Origin: Branchiostoma floridae
Taxonomy: Eukaryota > Chordata > Leptocardii > Amphioxiformes > Branchiostomatidae
Assembly: GCF_000003815.2 (NCBI RefSeq)
Contig: NC_049988.1
Span: forward strand, 2,351,662-2,413,661
Direction: 5' to 3'
Length of the DNA stretch: 62,000 nt
A program made the translations under genes and the position numbers. Positions 39,701-45,700 of this stretch are shown here, piece after piece. Position 1 is the first letter of the stretch; every line of letters begins with the position of its first letter. The notes beneath the pieces are model-generated. The model ran no database searches, had not been told where the DNA came from, and was given only the letters and a program-made list of their open reading frames with translations.

Positions 39701-42700
39701 GTGCGCACCCCTCCCTTTATCAATGGATGGTCCCTGAATCAGGCCAAAGGTCACAAAGACCGCATAAAATGTAGTATTGACAGCATGTCAATCCTAAATT
39801 ATCCTCCTTCGGATGACCCTATGAAATTACCCTTACCCTAGCGCGTTTTTTTGGATTCAATTTAATTCTTTTTGGTCTTTAGTATAGCATTTTGACAATG
39901 CAGATCGATGACGACAAGTCTCGATTTGATCATCACAACATCGCATTTTGTTGCCATCACAACGTATTGTCAACTTTGAAAACATTCAGTTGAATGGTGG
40001 GTGGGCGTCTCTGACTTAGTCAATTTATTTGTTACTTAGTACACCCCTACCCCTTTGGAGACCCTTCTGTGTGGATTTGGTCACAAGAAATACCCGCTTC
40101 TGATTAACAATTAGATCCTGGGAGTGGCCTGACTATGTGGATTTGGTACTGCTCCGCCCACCTAGTAGGGTCTCCAAAGGGGTAGGGGTGTACTAAGTAA
40201 CAAGTCCACTCCGTCCAAAGTTAGTCCGGATCCGGGTAGTAAAATTCTGGACAGAGGAGCTACCAAGGCCTATCTGCCTTCTTACTCCTATCTACAGAGG
40301 AGTTAAGAGCCTCTGCCTGGTTTAGGTAAACCCTGGTAAATAAAAGTTTAAAGCTGCGCGCCAGAAACGCGCGCAGAATATGTTTTTTCATAGGGTCATC
40401 CGAAGGAGGATAATTTAGGATTGACATGCGGTCAATACTACATTTTATGCGGTCTTTGTGACCTTTGGCCTGATTCAGGGACCATCCATTGATAAAGGGA
40501 GGGGTGCGCACCACAGGAAAAGTAAGTAAGTGCAGCGCAGAAGAGTAAGTGCAGCGCAAAAGAGTAAGTGGCTCGCGCAGAAGAGTAAGTGGCTCGCGCA
40601 GAAAAAAAGTAAGTGTCTCACGCAGAAAAAAGTAAGTGTGTTGAGCAGAAAAGTAAGTGTGTTGAGCAGAAAAGTAAGTGTGTTGAGCAGAAAAGTAAGT
40701 GTGTTGAGCAGAAAAGTAAGTGTGTTGAGCAGAAAAGTAAGTGTGTTGAGCAGAAAAGTAAGTGTGTTGCACATTGTTGATATCGGCCACGGTAGATTTC
40801 ACTCCTTGGAGATGGTAACCTCCTTATGAGCGATATTTCGGGAGTGGGGGGCCGGTGTCACACTCACCGGAAGTACTCGCATGTGCTTTCGGAATGTCCA
40901 AGCAGATACATGGGAGGAAAAGTCATTATCCAAGGGCTAAACTAACCCCTACATTAAATATTTTCGTTTGAAACATACCGTTAACTTTGGAAATGATAAG
41001 CACGTGTTTCACGTGTTCCCTGTTGTGGTAAAACACCCGACGTTTCTGAACACAATATCAGGCTACACAGGTCCTGTCTCCACACACACAAACAAACACT
41101 CCAGTTCCAGAATTCCATCGCCATATAAATGAATAAAACCATATATGACAGAAGGTCATTTTGTCGTATTCTGTCCATGTATAAAGTAGTCTTAATAGAT
41201 AGCAGAGTGTTCCTTGAACCTTGAATTCTACTCTTGAAATGTGCCAAAATCTCTGTATCCCAAGAGTCTCTACTCTTCAAACTTTCTGTGTACCTTCCTT
41301 CATATCTGATCGATAGTCACTCAACTGCTTCCGTTAGCTGAGACTCCACCATTAGCAAGAAATTGTGGCCGATGTCTGTCATATTTATAAGCAGGTTCGG
41401 CGCTGCTATTTTACTTTGACCTACTTTCAACGTCACTCAAGATGGGATGGTCTTCAAACAAATCTCCTTATGTGTGTGATAGTCACTTAGCTGCTTCGTA
41501 AATGTTATCCCGACTATCGGTATCGAGAAAGTGGCATATTACATTTAGAAGCGTGTCTGTATGGGGGTACTTGGATTTATAATCTACAACAGATACATTT
41601 GAAGCGTTTAGAGTAATCTCCAAGTAGATACTACGGTAGCGTAAGATAGTATCAAAAGCTGCCAGAGGAGTAAAGCCGGCTCAGGAGTGTGCTTTGTTAC
41701 CGGGCAAATGGACACATTTTGGCTGACTACGCTCCTTGGCCAGTTTGGTACTATCTTATGCCATAGTAGGATCTGCTTTGAGATTAGGACCCCATTCACA
41801 CTCAAAGACCCCATTCACACTCAGAAAAACGATTCGGATAAAACATTTATCCGAATAAAAAAAATTCTATCCGATCCAAAATTGCGTTCACACTCGTCTT
41901 CGGCAATCCGATTAGTGCGCCCTCAGTCTTATCCGAATGAAACATTAGGTTGAGGTCAAAGGGTAGCGTCATTTCTTACAGCTCAAAATGGCGGGAATCC
42001 ACCAACTTTTGATGCTGTTGTTCCTCTGGAGAATGTTCTGTAGTCGTAGAAGGGAGCGCAATCGACGATCTTTGATCTCGAGAAGGTTTCACCGACAAAA
42101 TCTTCTGCATATTTGGATAGCTGTAGTACAGCTCAGATGTACGCCACCAGAGCGACAGACAGAACGATCTGGGAGCGGGAGCGAAGCCATGATTGGTGGA
42201 ACAACATTGTGCTTTGAACATTTTCAGACTCGGACTGGCAGAAAAACTTCTAATTGAGCAAACTCACCTTTGATAAGTTGCATCCTATCCACTTAAAGTG
42301 AATCCTATCCACTTGCGCGTTCACACTGCCGAATCGCACGAATCGAGACTCCCCGCGGCGCAGTTTTATCCACTTCCCGAAGTTCTATCTACCTCCCCGA
42401 GGTGGATCGCGAGGGATTCGAATTGATGAAATCCAAGTGATTTGGGAGCGTTCATACTGCTAAGTTTTATTCGGATCGGGTAGTTTTATTCGGATAACAT
42501 GTTTTATTCGAATAGTTTTTCTGAGTGTGAATGGGGTCTCTATGGGGTCTAGGTTTACAGTACCGCACACTACGGGCACTGGACCGGCCATCAGGATGTT
42601 AATCCCAGACAATCAATTAATTAGGTGATAATCAGCTGTTAATGGCCGTTACACACGCCCAGGCGTATGTCCCTTTCTGTGCGATTTCAAGATGCTGGTA

Positions 42701-45700
42701 GACATTTGAAGCCTTTTAGAAAAGCCTTGTCAGCCCACAAAAAGTTAAGATTACAATACGCTTAAATTTTAAAGTTGGACGAATATGCCTTAGACCGGTC
42801 GGTGACATGTCATAGGCCGTTGCCAATAGCAGCAAACGATGAACGAAAAAAAACACCGTCAGTACCCACTGGGGTAGGCAACTTGTCATGTTTTCCCATC
42901 GTCTTATGTGCTGTGCTTGGAGCTCCCTGCTTGGAAATTGGTAAATTGACAGTGATGCAGGTAACGCTCATTAGAACCGACATGATCGACATGTTTTAAT
43001 TTATATTAGGCAAGCCTTGTGACCCTACATGTAAATGTAGTGAGCTTTAGCATACTAACGCTTTATACCTGCGTAGATCAGGTGCTAAAATGTAAAATCA
43101 GCTTTAAAACGTTTTAGGAAAAGCGTCAGGAAAAAGGCACCAACCATTCGGGGATGTATTAGTATAGTAGAATAGCTGTTTCTCCAACCTATCAAGTGAC
43201 TCACTCAAGACCCCCTCCCGTCTTGTCGGCAATTCCTAAAACGCTTGTTAGTTAATGTTACCAACCACAACTTTCACACAACAGACACGCTACCACGAAA
43301 AAGTAGGTGGTACATATTCTCAAAGCAGAGGTTGGGCAGGGATTTGAAGTGGCCGAGATTTTAATGGGGAGCCAAGAAGTAAAAAATTCCAGCCACTACT
43401 CAGTGACTCAACCTGAAGAGAAAAAATACATCCGACATTTTTTTTCAATCACATGAATTTCCTATCTATTTTGTAGACATGTTTTATTCTTCACTGTCGC
43501 CCAACACATGACACAAATGCCATTCCACCTTCCTAATAGCCCTTTAACACTTTGTTTACAGGACCCCTTGTACAAGACAGACGACTTCACGGTCGTCCCG
43601 GCAGGGTCCAACGATGGTACCTAGTTTGTGAAGGTCATCACCACCTACCAGGACAAACAGCGCCTGAAACTCCGTGCCAAACAACGATGGGGTGTATGTG
43701 AGGGAGTCGATTGAGAACAAGCCTCTCGAAGAATGCACTGCCAAGTATGAGGAGATCGTCGCTGTACATCTGTCACAAGATAAGACACGTACTCCACTGG
43801 CCGGCTGACTCCCCTAGTGTACTATAGACTCTATTTGTCCACTTTCTACAATTAGGTCACCGATCCGCGGAGCCTGGTAGAGGCTAGTAGCAGAGATAGA
43901 GAGGGCCTGGAACGCCGTGAAACAGGCCATGGGATTTAATGATGTATTACTTATTCCACTACGAAATGTCTTGCCTGGATTGGTGATTGGAGCATAAAAT
44001 AATTCAGTTGCTTGACGTGACAGACTGAAACAAGACTATGGTGTGTGGTAATAATGATATTCCTATCTCTTTTTTCAAGTACACCTGTGTTGTCAAAATG
44101 TGGGGTAACACAATGAGGAAAGACCTACATCCGGTTCTCAGGAGGAAGGTTTTCCAAAATTGCATTTCTATTTGGATGTCTAAATCTCCTTGCGGGAAAT
44201 ACAACTTTCTACATACGCGTGTCCAGTGTCCAAGAAAGTACAACATTGACTTCTTCAGTGTAGTGTGACGCTTTTCATGATGCTACTAATGTAGTGTACT
44301 AGCAATACTGTCAATGTTGACATTCATTGTAGCATATCAGTTGAATACAAAACTAAAAACTTTGATAGGACCGCTGAATTTTGTGAGAACACGTTATTGA
44401 ATCATCTCATTCTTTTATAGAGAATCGCTCCTAGGAACAGGGCCGTTATTAACGTTTAGCCGTACTGGTGGCACGAGGCTTTTAGCCGCGCCGACGTTAC
44501 AAGGCTGTTGGCCGCGCTGCGCTGTGATACGGCGGCTTTTAACCGCGCTGCAGCTGGCGGCTTTTAGCCGAGCTAGCTGCGACCGACGGCGTGCTGAAGG
44601 CACCGGCGGCTTTTAGCCGCGCTGAAGGCACCGGTAGCTTTTAACCGCGCTGAAGGCACCGGCGGCTTTTAGCCGCGCTGAAGGCACCGGCGGCTTTTAA
44701 CCGCGCTGAAGGCACCGGCGGCATTTAGCAGCGCTGAAGGCACCGGCGGCTTTTAACCGCGCTGAAGGTACCGGCGGCTTTTAGCCGCGCTGTGACCGGC
44801 GGCTTTTAACCGCGCTGAAGGCACCGGCGGCTTTTAGCCGCGCTGAAGGCACCGGCGGCTTTTAGCCGCGCTGAAGGCACCGGCGGCTTTTAGCCGCACT
44901 GAAGGCATCGGCGGCTTTTAGCCGCGCTGAAGGCACCGGCGGCTTTTAACCGCACTGTGTCGGGCGGATTTTAGCCGCGCTAAAGGCACCGGCGGCTTTT
45001 AACCGACCTGTGACCGGCGGATTGTAGCCGCGCTGATGACCATCGGCGGCTTTTAGCCGCGCTGATGGCGCTTTATTATAGCATACTCAGCAGCTTCACT
45101 TTACGCAGTCTGATACATTGTGGGTAATAGATTACATGTGGTAAGCGTAAGATAGAGAAGAAATGTTCACATGTTAGAAGCAATTCAAAACGTGACCGGC
45201 TAATTGAGCATCAATGACAATACATGTATTCATCCGGCATATTACAGTTTCACTGCAGTATGTGTTAATAGCAGATTGTAATTTATTGCCGTCGTGTCTG
45301 GGAGTTGTTTTGTTTATTGTTAACAATTACTGATCATTATAACAGAAATATGTATTAAGTCGATAAGGTAAAAAAAAAGAACAAAAGCAAATCATTGTAG
45401 AATCTAGATACAACATGTTTTTTCAAAGACGTATTTGAAAATTGATTAGGATGTACCTCCATCGACATTTTCATATGCATGAGATGCTGTCTTGCCATCA
45501 GTATCAGGGGTGTCTGCCTCTTTAGGATAAGCTCGGGGATGGTTATAATTGTCTGAAACAAAATGCGCAACTTAACATTGAGTATATCAGCAGCTTTTGT
45601 ATGTGTGTACATGTGTGTGACAAAAACTGAAAATAACTTATTCGAACTTTGAGTCTAACCACCCCTTAGAGCACAAACTTAGCGTAGCCAGAACACTTTT

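Larger units (their letters stand above)
28137..45102. mobile_element. 17 kb foldback structure in a lectin-gene intron
   Basis: The left tip (28137) and the reverse complement of the right tip (45102) share AAAGTGAAGCTGCTGAGTAT and onward. Colinear inverted matches continue through 28-bp hairpin arrays, 28965/44420, 29124-29350/44005-44268, 29642-29842/43556-43744, 30054-30300/43100-43330, 30420-30650/42560-42775, 30850-30910/41400-41460, 31530-31680/40980-41110 and 31730-31790/40875-40950, ending near 32547/40836. Each arm is about 4.3 kb around an 8.3 kb unmatched centre. Each arm has private MITE insertions, so the arms have diverged since formation, which argues against a simple assembly artefact. 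Long arms with terminal tandem repeats recall foldback elements (TU, FB, Galileo). No transposase was found. Confidence 0.75.
40836..45102. repeat. Right arm of the foldback structure
   Basis: The inverted partner of 28137-32547. Private insertions are the MITEs at 41619-41783 and 41788-42549. Confidence 0.8.

Noticed and set aside
39411-40829. Frames of 71-180 codons with repeated TYFSAQH or VLSRKVS units
   Set aside because: They arise from a 21-bp minisatellite in the arms of a foldback element, appear on both strands and have no domain.
28782-44603. Pairs of matching frames (for example 28782-28970 and 44415-44603, 29642-29842 and 43556-43744)
   Set aside because: They match because the DNA is an inverted duplication. 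Composition and lack of splice context do not support genes.
28137-45102. The foldback as a Polinton/Maverick
   Set aside because: The size fits, but no protein-primed polymerase, integrase, ATPase or capsid sequence is visible and no 6-bp duplication flanks the tips.
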